Shown: positions 18,020 to 26,269, counted from the stretch's first letter. The stretch is DNA of 64,000 bases from an uncultured Bacteroidota bacterium (GCA_937894725.1 CALAYL010000056.1:45198-109197); one strand, 5' to 3'. The notes: generated by a model not told the origin, from the sequence alone. Translations and numbers: made by a program.

Positions 18020-18532
18020 ATGAAAAAGCAAATTTTGATACTTACTACTTTATTAGCATTGACTTTTCAAAGTTATAGTATCGAACCACCGATAGGCGAA
18101 AATGCGCTACCATCGGTAAATCTGACCGATTTAAAAGGACAAACATACAAATCTAGCGATATAGCCAAAGATGGTAAAGTAACCGTGATTAGCTTTTGGG
18201 CCACATGGTGTGTGCCATGCAAAAAGGAGCTCAACACTATCAACGAATTGTATGAAGATTGGCAATCGAAGTATGATATGAAGCTTGTAGCCATATCTAT
18301 AGATGATTCTCGCTCATCTACCAAAGTAAAACCATACATGGATGGGCAGCGATGGGAATTTGATGTATTACTCGATATAAATCAAGATTTTAAACGTGCG
18401 TTGAATATACAGAGTGTCCCTTATACATTACTATTAGATAAAAACGGTAAAATAGTATATCAACACTCAGGCTATGTAGATGGCGATGAAATCATACTTG
18501 AAGAAGAAATAATGAAGTTGAGCAAAAAGTAA
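18020..18532 (+). CDS. TlpA-like thiol-disulphide oxidoreductase
   Basis: The 170-residue protein has a signal peptide (MKKQILILTTLLALTFQSYS) and a thioredoxin-like domain with SFWATWCVPCKKELNTINEL, containing the active-site WCVPC, and the cis-proline segment QSVPYTLLLDKNG. It would act in the periplasm, usually as a reductant in cytochrome c maturation or protein disulphide control. It is divergent from the Omp28-like and DUF6029 genes, which fits a shared redox function. A strong terminator follows. Confidence 0.9.
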   Translation: MKKQILILTTLLALTFQSYSIEPPIGENALPSVNLTDLKGQTYKSSDIAKDGKVTVISFWATWCVPCKKELNTINELYEDWQSKYDMKLVAISIDDSRSSTKVKPYMDGQRWEFDVLLDINQDFKRALNIQSVPYTLLLDKNGKIVYQHSGYVDGDEIILEEEIMKLSKK

Positions 18533-18554
18533 TTTTAGCAGGTCACACATATAG

Positions 18555-18588
18555 AATGCCTCCTATTTGGGAGGCATTTTTTGTTTTT
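18555..18588 (+). terminator. Terminator after the TlpA-like gene
   Basis: AATGCCTCC (18555-18563) pairs with GGAGGCATT (18570-18578) around a six-base loop, followed by a T-rich tract. Confidence 0.9.
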
Positions 18589-18599
18589 TGCATAAATAT

Positions 18600-18629
18600 T
18601 TTGAAATTCTGAAATAAATTCTACTTTTG
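18600..18629 (+). promoter_or_regulatory. Promoter of the rplD ribosomal operon
   Basis: TTTG at 18600-18603, an 18-base spacer and TACTTTTG at 18622-18629 give a full match to the Bacteroidota consensus. It lies just after the TlpA terminator and about 135 bases before rplD, so this ribosomal gene group has its own promoter. Confidence 0.7.
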
Positions 18630-18762
18630 CAATCCGTTTTGGAGTTCAGGCACCAAAACATCCGTTTTCTTTGAAATGATCTCACTTTCCGCCTTTCAAG
18701 CTCCCTGCTTGACTATAGAGAGTGCTTTCGTTTCATTAAAACAATTAAATAAATAATTAACG
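18630..18762 (+). promoter_or_regulatory. Structured 5' leader of rplD, possible autoregulatory element
   Basis: About 130 untranslated bases hold two predicted hairpins. The first is GTTTTGG (18636-18642) with CCAAAAC (18653-18659). The second has an outer stem CACTTTC (18683-18689) with GAGAGTG (18718-18724, one G-U pair) and an inner stem TCAAGC (18696-18701) with GCTTGA (18707-18712), loop TCCCT. In Escherichia coli the L4 protein represses its operon by binding a leader; here the first gene encodes L4, so a similar role is plausible but unproven. No ORF of note lies in the leader. Confidence 0.5.
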
Positions 18763-19395
18763 ATGAAATTAAAAGTATTCAACAAAGAAGGCAAAGAAAC
18801 AGGAAGAGAGATCGAACTTTCTGACGACATTTTCGGAATCGAACCAAATACCCACGTAATGTGGCTATCTGTACGTCAGTTTCAAGCACACCAAAGACAA
18901 GGCACACACAAAACCAAAGAGCGTAACGAAATAGCTCGTTCTGGAAAAAAAGCATTTAGACAAAAAGGAACAGGTGGTGCTCGTAGAGGCGATATGCGTT
19001 CACCACTCGTAAAAGGTGGAGGTCGCGCATTCGGACCTAAACCACACGCTTACTCACTAAAATTGAATAAGAAAGTAAAAGATCTTGCTAAAAAATCTGC
19101 ACTTTCTTACAAAGCTATCAACAACAATATTTTTGTAATAGAGTCTTTCCAAATGGCAGCTCCAAAAACAAAAGACTTCTCATTGATTCTTCAAAACTTG
19201 AACTTAGCGTCAAACAAAGCTCTTGTGCTCATAGGAGAAACTAACAAAAACTTACAATTGTCTGCCCGCAACCTACCTAAAGTAAGCGTTACCGATGCAC
19301 GTATCGTAAGTACTTTTGATGTAATGAATGCGCAAAAGCTCATCCTTACTGAAGATGCACTCAAAGTAATTGAAGCTAATTTTTCTAACAACTAA
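18763..19395 (+). CDS. rplD: 50S ribosomal protein uL4
   Basis: The 210-residue product has the uL4 core: RQGTHKTKERNEIARSGKK, the extended loop GTGGARRGDMRSPLVKGGG that reaches the peptide exit tunnel, and LSYKAINNNIFVIE. It is a large-subunit protein and, in other bacteria, a repressor of its own operon. Here it is the first gene after a promoter; rplC and rpsJ, which normally precede it, are missing. Length is normal and the start follows an AT-rich stretch without a Shine-Dalgarno sequence. Confidence 0.97.
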   Translation: MKLKVFNKEGKETGREIELSDDIFGIEPNTHVMWLSVRQFQAHQRQGTHKTKERNEIARSGKKAFRQKGTGGARRGDMRSPLVKGGGRAFGPKPHAYSLKLNKKVKDLAKKSALSYKAINNNIFVIESFQMAAPKTKDFSLILQNLNLASNKALVLIGETNKNLQLSARNLPKVSVTDARIVSTFDVMNAQKLILTEDALKVIEANFSNN

Positions 19396-19412
19396 TAAAC
19401 GCTACTAAAGAT

Positions 19413-19703
19413 ATGTCAGCAATCATTATAAAACCACTTATCACCGAAAAAACCGACAAACTCGGAAAATCAAACCGCTATACTTTTAAGGTAGCGAAAG
19501 GTGCTAACAAATTGGAAATCAAAAAAGCTATCGAAGGTCTTTACAACGTAAAAGTTGAAGACGTAAATACAGCCGTATTGCCAGGAAAGTTGAAAGTAAG
19601 AAATACTAAAACAGGCTTTACTAAGGGTATCAGACCAGCATACAAGAAAGCATTTATCACTCTCAAAGAAGGTGAAGTACTTGACATTTATGCTACTGTA
19701 TAA
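19413..19703 (+). CDS. rplW: 50S ribosomal protein uL23
   Basis: The 96-residue protein shows the uL23 signature IIKPLITEKTDKLGKSNRYTF and KLEIKKAIEGLYNVKVEDVNT. It binds 23S rRNA near the tunnel exit, where trigger factor and SRP dock. It follows rplD by 17 bases and precedes rplB by 65 bases, in the standard S10-operon order. Confidence 0.97.
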   Translation: MSAIIIKPLITEKTDKLGKSNRYTFKVAKGANKLEIKKAIEGLYNVKVEDVNTAVLPGKLKVRNTKTGFTKGIRPAYKKAFITLKEGEVLDIYATV

Positions 19704-19768
19704 TTTTCTATAACAATATTTCATAACCTATAGCGGAGCTAAACCGCTGATATTAAAAAGAGCAAATA

Positions 19769-20593
19769 ATGGGAATTAAAAAATACAAACCGACCACACC
19801 GAGTATGAGACATACGTCTCTACTTACGTTTGAAGAGATTACTACCAACAAACCAGAAAAAAGCCTACTCGCTAAAAAAGGTGGCTCTGGAGGTCGTAAC
19901 CACACAGGCAAAATGACTATGCGCTACACTGGTGGTGGTCATAAGCAAAGATACCGTATCGTAGATTTCAAAAGAGACAACTTCGATATCAAAGGTACTG
20001 TAAAAACAATCGAGTATGATCCAAACCGTACTGCATTTATAGCACTTATCAACTTTGTAAATGGAGATAAGCGCTATATCATCGCACCAAAAGGATTGAA
20101 AGTTGGTCAAGAGATCATATCAGGAAAGAATGTAGCACCAGAAGTAGGGAATACACTTCCATTAGAAAATATGCCATTAGGTTCTACTATCCACAACATA
20201 GAGTTGCAACCAGGCAAAGGAGGTAAGATTGTTCGCTCTGCGGGTACTTACGCTCAACTATTGGCTAAAGAAGAAAGATATGTAGTGATTAAATTACCTT
20301 CTGGCGAAACAAGAAAAGTATTGAAGCAAAATTTAGCTACTATAGGTATGGTATCAAACTCAGACCACAGTTTGCAATCGCTTGGTAAAGCAGGTCGTAA
20401 ACGTTGGTTGGGCAGACGTCCACGTACTAGACCAGTAGTGATGAACCCTGTAGATCACCCGATGGGTGGTGGCGAAGGTAGAGCATCTGGAGGTCATCCA
20501 CGTTCTAGAAATGGTAAGAAATCTAAAGGTCTTAAGACTAGAAGTAAAACAAATCCTTCTAACAGACTCATCATCAGCAGAAGCAAGAAATAA
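19769..20593 (+). CDS. rplB: 50S ribosomal protein uL2
   Basis: The 274-residue protein carries GIKKYKPTTPSMRHTS at the N-terminus, the SH3-like central part (KRDNFDIKGTVKTIEYDPNR) and the C-terminal conserved loop VMNPVDHPMGGGEGRASGG, whose histidine lies near the peptidyl transferase centre. Length and sequence are typical. It is the third gene of the short ribosomal operon and is followed by rpsS after about 30 bases. Confidence 0.98.
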   Translation: MGIKKYKPTTPSMRHTSLLTFEEITTNKPEKSLLAKKGGSGGRNHTGKMTMRYTGGGHKQRYRIVDFKRDNFDIKGTVKTIEYDPNRTAFIALINFVNGDKRYIIAPKGLKVGQEIISGKNVAPEVGNTLPLENMPLGSTIHNIELQPGKGGKIVRSAGTYAQLLAKEERYVVIKLPSGETRKVLKQNLATIGMVSNSDHSLQSLGKAGRKRWLGRRPRTRPVVMNPVDHPMGGGEGRASGGHPRSRNGKKSKGLKTRSKTNPSNRLIISRSKK

Positions 20594-20625
20594 TTTTAAA
20601 ATAGCATCCTAAAAAAGAATATAAA

Positions 20626-20895
20626 ATGGGAAGATCGATAAAAAAAGGACCTTATGTAGCATTCAAACTAGCCAAAAAAGTAGAAGCACATAACGCTAGT
20701 GGTAAAAAAACAGTAATCAAAACATGGTCTAGAGCTAGTATGATATTGCCAGACATGATAGGTCACACATTTGCAGTACACAACGGGCAAAAATTTATCC
20801 CTGTGTATGTAACCGAAAACATGGTAGGACATCGCTTGGGAGAATTTAGCCCTACTAGACAATTCAAAGGACACTCAAGCAAAAAGATTAAGTAA
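20626..20895 (+). CDS. rpsS: 30S ribosomal protein uS19
   Basis: The 89-residue protein begins MGRSIKKGPYVAFKLAKKVE and has TWSRASMILPDMIGHTFAVH and HRLGEFSPTRQFKGHS, the uS19 signature. It sits in the head of the small subunit. Standard position between rplB and rplV. Confidence 0.98.
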   Translation: MGRSIKKGPYVAFKLAKKVEAHNASGKKTVIKTWSRASMILPDMIGHTFAVHNGQKFIPVYVTENMVGHRLGEFSPTRQFKGHSSKKIK

Positions 20896-20923
20896 TCGAA
20901 ATTAAAACCGAAAAAGTAAGACA

Positions 20924-21301
20924 ATGGAAGCTGTAGCAAAACTCAATAATAACCCGACCTCTCCTCGTAAAACAAGATTGGTTGTGGACCTTATACGTGG
21001 CAAAAAAGTAGATGAAGCCCTTAGAATCTTGAAGTTTCATAAGAAAGAATCTGCTCCAAAATTGGAAAAACTACTTTTGTCTGCAATGGACAATTGGGAA
21101 AAGAAATCAGGTCTTAGTGTTTCTGACCACGAACTCTTCGTTACAGAAATATTTGTAGATGGAGGTAGAATGATGAAGCGTTTTCTACCAGCTCCACAGG
21201 GTAGAGCATATAGACTACGTAAGCGTAGCAATCATGTGACCCTCAAGGTAGGTACTAAAGTGGCTGTAAGCCCAGTAGCTGAAGCAACAGAGGAAGCATA
21301 A
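20924..21301 (+). CDS. rplV: 50S ribosomal protein uL22
   Basis: The 125-residue protein has the uL22 pattern LNNNPTSPRKTRLVVDLIRG, then DHELFVTEIFVDGGRMMKRF and PAPQGRAYRLRKRSNHVTLKV, the beta-hairpin region that lines the exit tunnel. A short Ala/Glu-rich tail (AEATEEA) follows. In nearly all bacteria rpsC comes next; here a very strong terminator follows instead, so rplV ends the operon. Confidence 0.97.
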   Translation: MEAVAKLNNNPTSPRKTRLVVDLIRGKKVDEALRILKFHKKESAPKLEKLLLSAMDNWEKKSGLSVSDHELFVTEIFVDGGRMMKRFLPAPQGRAYRLRKRSNHVTLKVGTKVAVSPVAEATEEA

Positions 21302-21319
21302 CATTCGCTACTAAGATAA

Positions 21320-21356
21320 TAAATGAAAAAGCCCCGATCTGGGGCTTTTTCATTTA
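21320..21356. terminator. Long bidirectional terminator after rplV
   Basis: A 16-base perfect stem, TAAATGAAAAAGCCCC (21320-21335) with its complement at 21341-21356, has a GATCT loop. The central G-C stem is flanked by A and T tracts on both sides. It separates rplV from the convergent kinase gene. Confidence 0.92.
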
Positions 21357-21364
21357 AGGACGAC

Positions 21365-23119
21365 TCACGATGACGATTCAGGAAACTGTAAAACAAAACA
21401 AACCCCTCCTAAGGTGGCATCTTCTATATGTATTGTACCACCTACTCGATTCATTATTTTTTTACAAATGGCCAATCCCATGCCTGTACCCGAAAATTTA
21501 TTTTCGGGATGGAGCCTATTGAAAATTTCAAAAACTATATCTCGATATTCAGGAGCAATACCAATCCCATTATCTTCAATTCGTATTACTTTTCTCTCCG
21601 CAGATATCGAAATGCTAGGCGTGGCTGAGGTATTGTACTTAATGCTATTGCCTATAAGATTTTGAAAAAGCTGCGTCATTTGACTACTGTCTGCATAGAC
21701 AATAGGAAGCTTCTCATAGGATATAAATGCACTTCTAGTATTTATTTCTGTCGTTAGATTAGCTGAAACTCCAGCTAATATTTCATTTAGGTCTATCGAC
21801 TTATATTCCAATTGTTGATTGAGCTTTGTATATGCCAAAATATCTCGAATCAATTCATCCATCCGCTTTACCCCTTTAGTTATATATTCCATATACTCCT
21901 TTTCACTATCCTTGAGTTTATTTGCCAACCGTTTTTCGATCAATCCTACATAACCGCCTATCATGCGCAAGGGCTCCCGCAAATCATGTGATGTAATGTG
22001 CGCAAATTGTCGAAGTTCATTATTAGACTCTTCTAGTTTTTGAACATAGGCCTCTATTTCGGTCTTTTGCTTACGCAAAAAAGCGGTTTCCTCATCACGC
22101 TTTTTCATTTCAAACTTGAGCATCAGTTCATTAACCTCTTTCTTTTTCTCAAAATCTCTTACATCATTTGCCAAAAGAAGATGAAGCTTCAAGTATTCTA
22201 TACTATTTTTAAAATCACCCAACTCTTCATACGACTCTGCTATTTTCAAGTAGATGGTATTAAGCTCTACTTTTACATTGTGTTTAAGATATATTTCTTT
22301 AGCTATAGAATAATGCTTAAGTGCATTTTTATAATCCTTTATGGTAAAATATACATCACCAAAGTGGATATACGAATTGGCTATTTGCAAGGGATTACCA
22401 AACAAGAGTTTTATATCTAGGGATTGCTGTATCGTTTCTATTGCCTCTGCTATCTTATTTTGTTGCATATAGCAAGTACCTAAATTATTAAGCACTACTG
22501 CCTGACCTTGCAGATTATTTGCTTTAACATGTGAAGCTAATGACTGCCGATAAAGGGAAATAGCGGCATCAAGCTCCCCTCGCTCAAAATGTACATTAGC
22601 AAGTGCATTTTGACATTTGCCAATCCCAAAATGATATTCGACCTTCTCGAACAGTACCAATGCTTTGCGAAAAAACTCATTCCTTATCTCGCTCTCATTA
22701 CTGTTTTTTTGAAGCAACGAAAGATTGATATAGTTTTCGCCAATTTCAATCACCACTTCATTGCTCTGAGGTAGTTTTTCTAATATGGCTATCGACCCAG
22801 TAAAGAAGCCCAATGATTCTTTAAACTGCTGAAGGGTATATGCCGAATACCCTTTTAGCCGCATTATTTTAGCCTGCATAAGTGGAGTAAAGGCTGCACT
22901 TTGTTCATCCAGCTTTTCGAAATAAAACTCTACTCGCTCTCTATTGAGCTCCCTAGTCAGATAATACTTTGCCAATAAAAAATAGGCCTCTGCTAAATAC
23001 TCTTCCTGGCCAGATTTTGTAACTCGTTCAGTAAATTCCAGCAACGCATCAGCCACATTCTTCGTTCCATTTAGAATTTCTACTTCAAACTTTGCTATTT
23101 CTTTGTCATATTGATTCAT
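21365..23119 (-). CDS. Cytoplasmic TPR sensor histidine kinase
   Basis: The 584-residue protein has no signal peptide or membrane helix. Residues 30-310 form about seven TPR repeats (for example VVLNNLGTCYMQQNKIAEAI), followed by a coiled coil (about 325-370), a HisKA domain with phospho-acceptor His378 (HITSHDLREPLRMIGGY), and a HATPase domain with QNLIGNSIKY, EDNGIGIAPE and GTGMGLAICKKI. It probably reads a protein partner through its TPRs and signals to an unlinked response regulator. The gene overlaps by 14 bases with a short open frame upstream whose status is unclear. Confidence 0.9.
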   Translation of the reverse strand: MNQYDKEIAKFEVEILNGTKNVADALLEFTERVTKSGQEEYLAEAYFLLAKYYLTRELNRERVEFYFEKLDEQSAAFTPLMQAKIMRLKGYSAYTLQQFKESLGFFTGSIAILEKLPQSNEVVIEIGENYINLSLLQKNSNESEIRNEFFRKALVLFEKVEYHFGIGKCQNALANVHFERGELDAAISLYRQSLASHVKANNLQGQAVVLNNLGTCYMQQNKIAEAIETIQQSLDIKLLFGNPLQIANSYIHFGDVYFTIKDYKNALKHYSIAKEIYLKHNVKVELNTIYLKIAESYEELGDFKNSIEYLKLHLLLANDVRDFEKKKEVNELMLKFEMKKRDEETAFLRKQKTEIEAYVQKLEESNNELRQFAHITSHDLREPLRMIGGYVGLIEKRLANKLKDSEKEYMEYITKGVKRMDELIRDILAYTKLNQQLEYKSIDLNEILAGVSANLTTEINTRSAFISYEKLPIVYADSSQMTQLFQNLIGNSIKYNTSATPSISISAERKVIRIEDNGIGIAPEYRDIVFEIFNRLHPENKFSGTGMGLAICKKIMNRVGGTIHIEDATLGGVCFVLQFPESSS

Positions 23120-23282
23120 AGTTCCATTCTCCTATTAGTTGGCGCAACATAGCAAATACCATTTTTTCTGCTAAGTGTGATTCTTGTTGTCCAATAATTT
23201 CAATTTTTCCTTTTTCTAAAGCTACACTTTTTTGAATACAAAATAATAGATAATCACTATGCTTAAAAGCATGACTATATGC
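23106..23282 (-). other. Protein-like open frame without a clear start, upstream of the TPR kinase
   Basis: On the minus strand a 58-codon frame stays open from a TAG at 23283-23285 to a TGA at 23106-23108 that overlaps the kinase start. It reads like protein (QKSVALEKGKIEIIGQQESH, then MVFAMLRQLIGEWN), but the first ATG is at codon 41 (23162) and no GTG or TTG precedes it. It could be a decayed gene end, an 18-residue upstream peptide coupled to the kinase, or chance. Confidence 0.25.
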
Positions 23283-23480
23283 CTATTTATACGAAAAATC
23301 ATTGGTTTTGTTCTACTAATTTAAGCTTTTGTGATAGTGTCTATTAGGAACTGCCACTCTTACCATATCACACCCATGAGAAAGATGCATGGATTAGTGT
23401 ATTTTTGATTGAGATTATCGTTTTACTGATATAATTGTTTTATAGCTAAATCTTGGGGTAATTAGTTTGCATAAATTGAA
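23283..23480. other. Intergenic stretch with no clear feature
   Basis: This AT-rich stretch between the TPR kinase and the thioesterase gene shows no convincing gene, RNA or strong hairpin. A short minus-strand frame with hydrophobic character (MIFRINRHIVMLLSIVIIYY) overlaps its left part in another frame, but nothing supports it. Confidence 0.4.
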
Positions 23481-23488
23481 TAAATTTG
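23481..23488 (+). promoter_or_regulatory. -7 box directly before the thioesterase start
   Basis: TAAATTTG matches TAnnTTTG exactly and is separated from the ATG at 23493 by only four bases. If it works, the mRNA would be leaderless. No clear -33 element at the right spacing. Confidence 0.35.
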
Positions 23489-23492
23489 AGCA

Positions 23493-23915
23493 ATGAAAAG
23501 CAGAAATCCCGAATGGGAAAATTACTTACAGTTTAAACTAAGCAAAAACAAGTTTTTGAGCTTTTTGGGTTTTCGATTTACGCACTACGAACCAGGATTT
23601 ACAGTAGGAGAGCTTGATTTTGAAGAAATACACGAACAGCAAAATGGCTATCTTCATGGTGGAGTTTCATCGGCTATATTAGATATGACCTGTGGGTTTG
23701 CGGCATACACTATAGTAGAACAAGGCCAACAAGTCTATACGGTAGAATCAAAAGTGACTTACTATAATCGAGGCATGGGCAAAAAATACTTTGCTGAAGG
23801 TCGAGTAGATAAAGCTGGGAAAAGGTTCCATTTTTGCGAAGGAGTGATCTACTATTTAGAAAATGAAAAAAAAATAATCGTAGCGAAATGCACTACTACG
23901 ATGGCTGTAGTATAG
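23493..23915 (+). CDS. PaaI-type hotdog thioesterase
   Basis: The 140-residue protein has the hotdog fold of PaaI-like acyl-CoA thioesterases: FRFTHYEPGFTVGELDFEE, QQNGYLHGGVSSAILDMTCG (with HGG and the catalytic acidic Asp) and VYTVESKVTYYNRG. It hydrolyses acyl-CoA, though the substrate is unknown. The MATE gene begins immediately after its stop codon, so they form an operon with the FtsE-like gene. Confidence 0.88.
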   Translation: MKSRNPEWENYLQFKLSKNKFLSFLGFRFTHYEPGFTVGELDFEEIHEQQNGYLHGGVSSAILDMTCGFAAYTIVEQGQQVYTVESKVTYYNRGMGKKYFAEGRVDKAGKRFHFCEGVIYYLENEKKIIVAKCTTTMAVV

Positions 23916-25235
23916 ATGTCGCAACTTAAAGGCACATATAAAGAGATATTTCATATCGCTGCACCACTCGTGATTGGCAATATGGCTTGGGCTATGATAG
24001 GCATTACCGACCAAGCTTTTATGGGACACTATGGGAGTGTGGAAGAAGCGGCAATCGGCCCAGTGAGCATTTTCTATTCCATTCTTTTTATGATTGGCTT
24101 TGGATACTCCAGAGGTATTCAATTATTGATAGCAAAAGCACTGGGAGCAAAAAACAATGAACGTGTAGGCTTGCTTTTTGACAACACTTTATTCGTAATG
24201 TTAGGCTCGTCCATTGTACTTTCTATATTCATATACTTATTCAAAGATTTTTTCTTGCATCTTCTTATCAGCGATGAGGCCATAATCAAAGCATGCAATG
24301 ATTTTCTAAAATATCGTATCCTCGGTATCCCTGCTAGTTTTGTGAGCTGTTTATTTATTGCATTTTATTCTGGTATTGGTCGTACCAAACTACTTTCTGC
24401 CTCAGTTATTATCATGTCTTTGGTAAACATACTGCTAAATTATTTACTCGTATTTGGCAATCATGGTTTCCCTAGATTGGGCATTGAGGGTTCTGGCATT
24501 GCCTCTACTATTGCCGAGTGGATTAGTTTACTCATATTAGTACTTGGGTTGGTCTTGAGAAAATATATACCTGCATATCATCTACTAAAATCAAAAATCA
24601 ATTTTGTAGAGATTTGGAAAATGACGCTCACCTCTACCCCTCTTATGCTACAAGCCCTGATAGCAAATGCGGGATGGTTTGTATTTTTTACATTTGTAGA
24701 AAAAATGGGGCAAACAGAACTCGCCCTTTCTAATATCCTTCGTCAAATCATTCTCTGGATTGGTATTCCCATTTGGGCATTAGGGTCTGTAACCAACACG
24801 GTGATTGGCAATTTAGATGGACAAAAAGCAAATGACTCTATAAAGTCTGCAATTAAAAAAATAAATCACTACACATCTTCAATCACCTTTTTCCAATGCC
24901 TCATTTTAATTGTTTTTTATCAACAAATTTTAAATATTTTCACGATAGATGCTGCCGTAAAATCAATCGCTTTTATACCCATAGTAATTGTATCAATAGC
25001 CCTATGCATCATGTCTTTTTCCAATACCTATTTCAATGCCCTAGTCAGTGTGAGCGGTACACGTTATGCACTTTACATCGAAACCTTGTCTATGCTTTTA
25101 TACATGTGTTATGTGTTTTTCTTGTTTAATTTAGATGCTATAAATATTTCATTAGCTTGGACAACCGAATGGATTTACTGGTCGGTGATACTACTCAGCT
25201 CGTTATGGAAATTAAAACAAAGTAAAATCATTTAA
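23916..25235 (+). CDS. MATE family efflux transporter
   Basis: The 439-residue protein has about twelve membrane helices in two MatE repeats. It begins GTYKEIFHIAAPLVIGNMAWAM and has the typical TDQAFMGHYG segment and RQIILWIGIPIWALGSVTN in the second half. MATE proteins export drugs or metabolites using sodium or proton gradients. It starts directly after the thioesterase stop codon and ends one base before the FtsE-like gene. The exported compound is unknown. Confidence 0.93.
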   Translation: MSQLKGTYKEIFHIAAPLVIGNMAWAMIGITDQAFMGHYGSVEEAAIGPVSIFYSILFMIGFGYSRGIQLLIAKALGAKNNERVGLLFDNTLFVMLGSSIVLSIFIYLFKDFFLHLLISDEAIIKACNDFLKYRILGIPASFVSCLFIAFYSGIGRTKLLSASVIIMSLVNILLNYLLVFGNHGFPRLGIEGSGIASTIAEWISLLILVLGLVLRKYIPAYHLLKSKINFVEIWKMTLTSTPLMLQALIANAGWFVFFTFVEKMGQTELALSNILRQIILWIGIPIWALGSVTNTVIGNLDGQKANDSIKSAIKKINHYTSSITFFQCLILIVFYQQILNIFTIDAAVKSIAFIPIVIVSIALCIMSFSNTYFNALVSVSGTRYALYIETLSMLLYMCYVFFLFNLDAINISLAWTTEWIYWSVILLSSLWKLKQSKII

Positions 25236-25236
25236 A

Positions 25237-25920
25237 ATGGAGCAAATTATTTCTTTTCAAAATACCAATATCGATATCGAAGGGCGAATTATTTTGGCCG
25301 ATGTATCGCTCGAAATTGCAAGAGGTGAGTTTGTATATCTCGTGGGCAAAACTGGATCTGGTAAATCATCGTTACTACATGCACTCTATGGCGCACAAGA
25401 TGTATCGCAAGGTATAGCCATAGTAGCGGACACTAATCTACTCGATATGAAGACTAGCGATGTCTATCAACTTCGTAGAAAAATAGGTGTAGTCTTTCAA
25501 GATTTTCAACTCTTAGCTGATTTGTCGATAGAGCAAAACTTAGCCCTTATCCTAAAAGCCACAGGTTGGCAAAAAGATGCCGCAGCTAAGCGTATAGACG
25601 AAGTACTGATAGAGGTAGGCGTATTGCATTTAAAAGAAAAAATGCCTTCAAGACTTTCGGCTGGTGAAGCACAAAAAGTAATTCTAGCAAGGGCATTACT
25701 CAATAATCCTGCACTCATCTTGGCCGATGAGCCTACTGGCAATCTCGACCCAGACACTGCTACTGAAGTGATGCAACTTTTACTCAAAATCAGCAGAGAG
25801 CACAACACCGCCATTCTATTTGCTACACACAACTATAGTATCATAGCTAAATATCCCGCTCGTATTTTAAAATGCGACAATGGCATGGTCACAGAAGAAA
25901 GCGGATTGGTTGTAAACTAA
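25237..25920 (+). CDS. ftsE: ABC-type ATPase, FtsE-like
   Basis: The 227-residue protein is a stand-alone ABC ATPase: Walker A GKTGSGKSS (37-45), Q-loop VVFQDFQLL, signature LSAGEAQKV, Walker B ALILADEPTGNLDP and the switch His in FATHNYSI. The sequence and length fit FtsE, which with the membrane protein FtsX couples ATP use to activation of peptidoglycan hydrolases at division. FtsX is not adjacent, as is often so in this phylum. A LolD-type role is the main alternative. Confidence 0.8.
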   Translation: MEQIISFQNTNIDIEGRIILADVSLEIARGEFVYLVGKTGSGKSSLLHALYGAQDVSQGIAIVADTNLLDMKTSDVYQLRRKIGVVFQDFQLLADLSIEQNLALILKATGWQKDAAAKRIDEVLIEVGVLHLKEKMPSRLSAGEAQKVILARALLNNPALILADEPTGNLDPDTATEVMQLLLKISREHNTAILFATHNYSIIAKYPARILKCDNGMVTEESGLVVN

Positions 25921-25921
25921 C

Positions 25922-26269
25922 CTAAAATATACGTTTCAACTCTGCTGCTGTGTAAAGGTGGTTTCGTAGCTTAAAATTTGAATCGGTTGGGATTTTATTT
26001 TTAGACACCAACCGATTTATCAAACCTATGGGAATAATGAGAAATACAAAGAAAACAGAAAAAATAAGCTTGCCATTGACATAACCCAGTACAGCAGCTA
26101 GTTTCCACCAAAGATCATGTACCAATTTCCTAAACGGTGGTACTATTATTCCTGCCATTAAAAGTATAGCATCAGCAATAGCAAGCCACTCGTTTTTTTT
26201 GAGCCAAGCTATCACCGCTAGTCCTATGCATATCACAAAAAGCGACTCATATGTTTTTCGATTCGACAT
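25922..26269 (-). CDS. SxtJ-like membrane protein
   Basis: Starting at 26269, where ATG overlaps the previous stop (TGATG), gives a 115-residue protein with three or four membrane segments (SLFVICIGLAVIAWL, AIADAILLMAGIIV, LIFSVFFVFLIIPIGLI). This is the SxtJ-type membrane protein found beside NodU/CmcH carbamoyltransferases, named from the saxitoxin cluster. The open frame extends to 26398, but that part lies in the DUF5989 gene. The role is unknown. It is the last gene of the three-gene carbamoyltransferase unit. Confidence 0.75.
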   Translation of the reverse strand: MSNRKTYESLFVICIGLAVIAWLKKNEWLAIADAILLMAGIIVPPFRKLVHDLWWKLAAVLGYVNGKLIFSVFFVFLIIPIGLINRLVSKNKIPTDSNFKLRNHLYTAAELKRIF

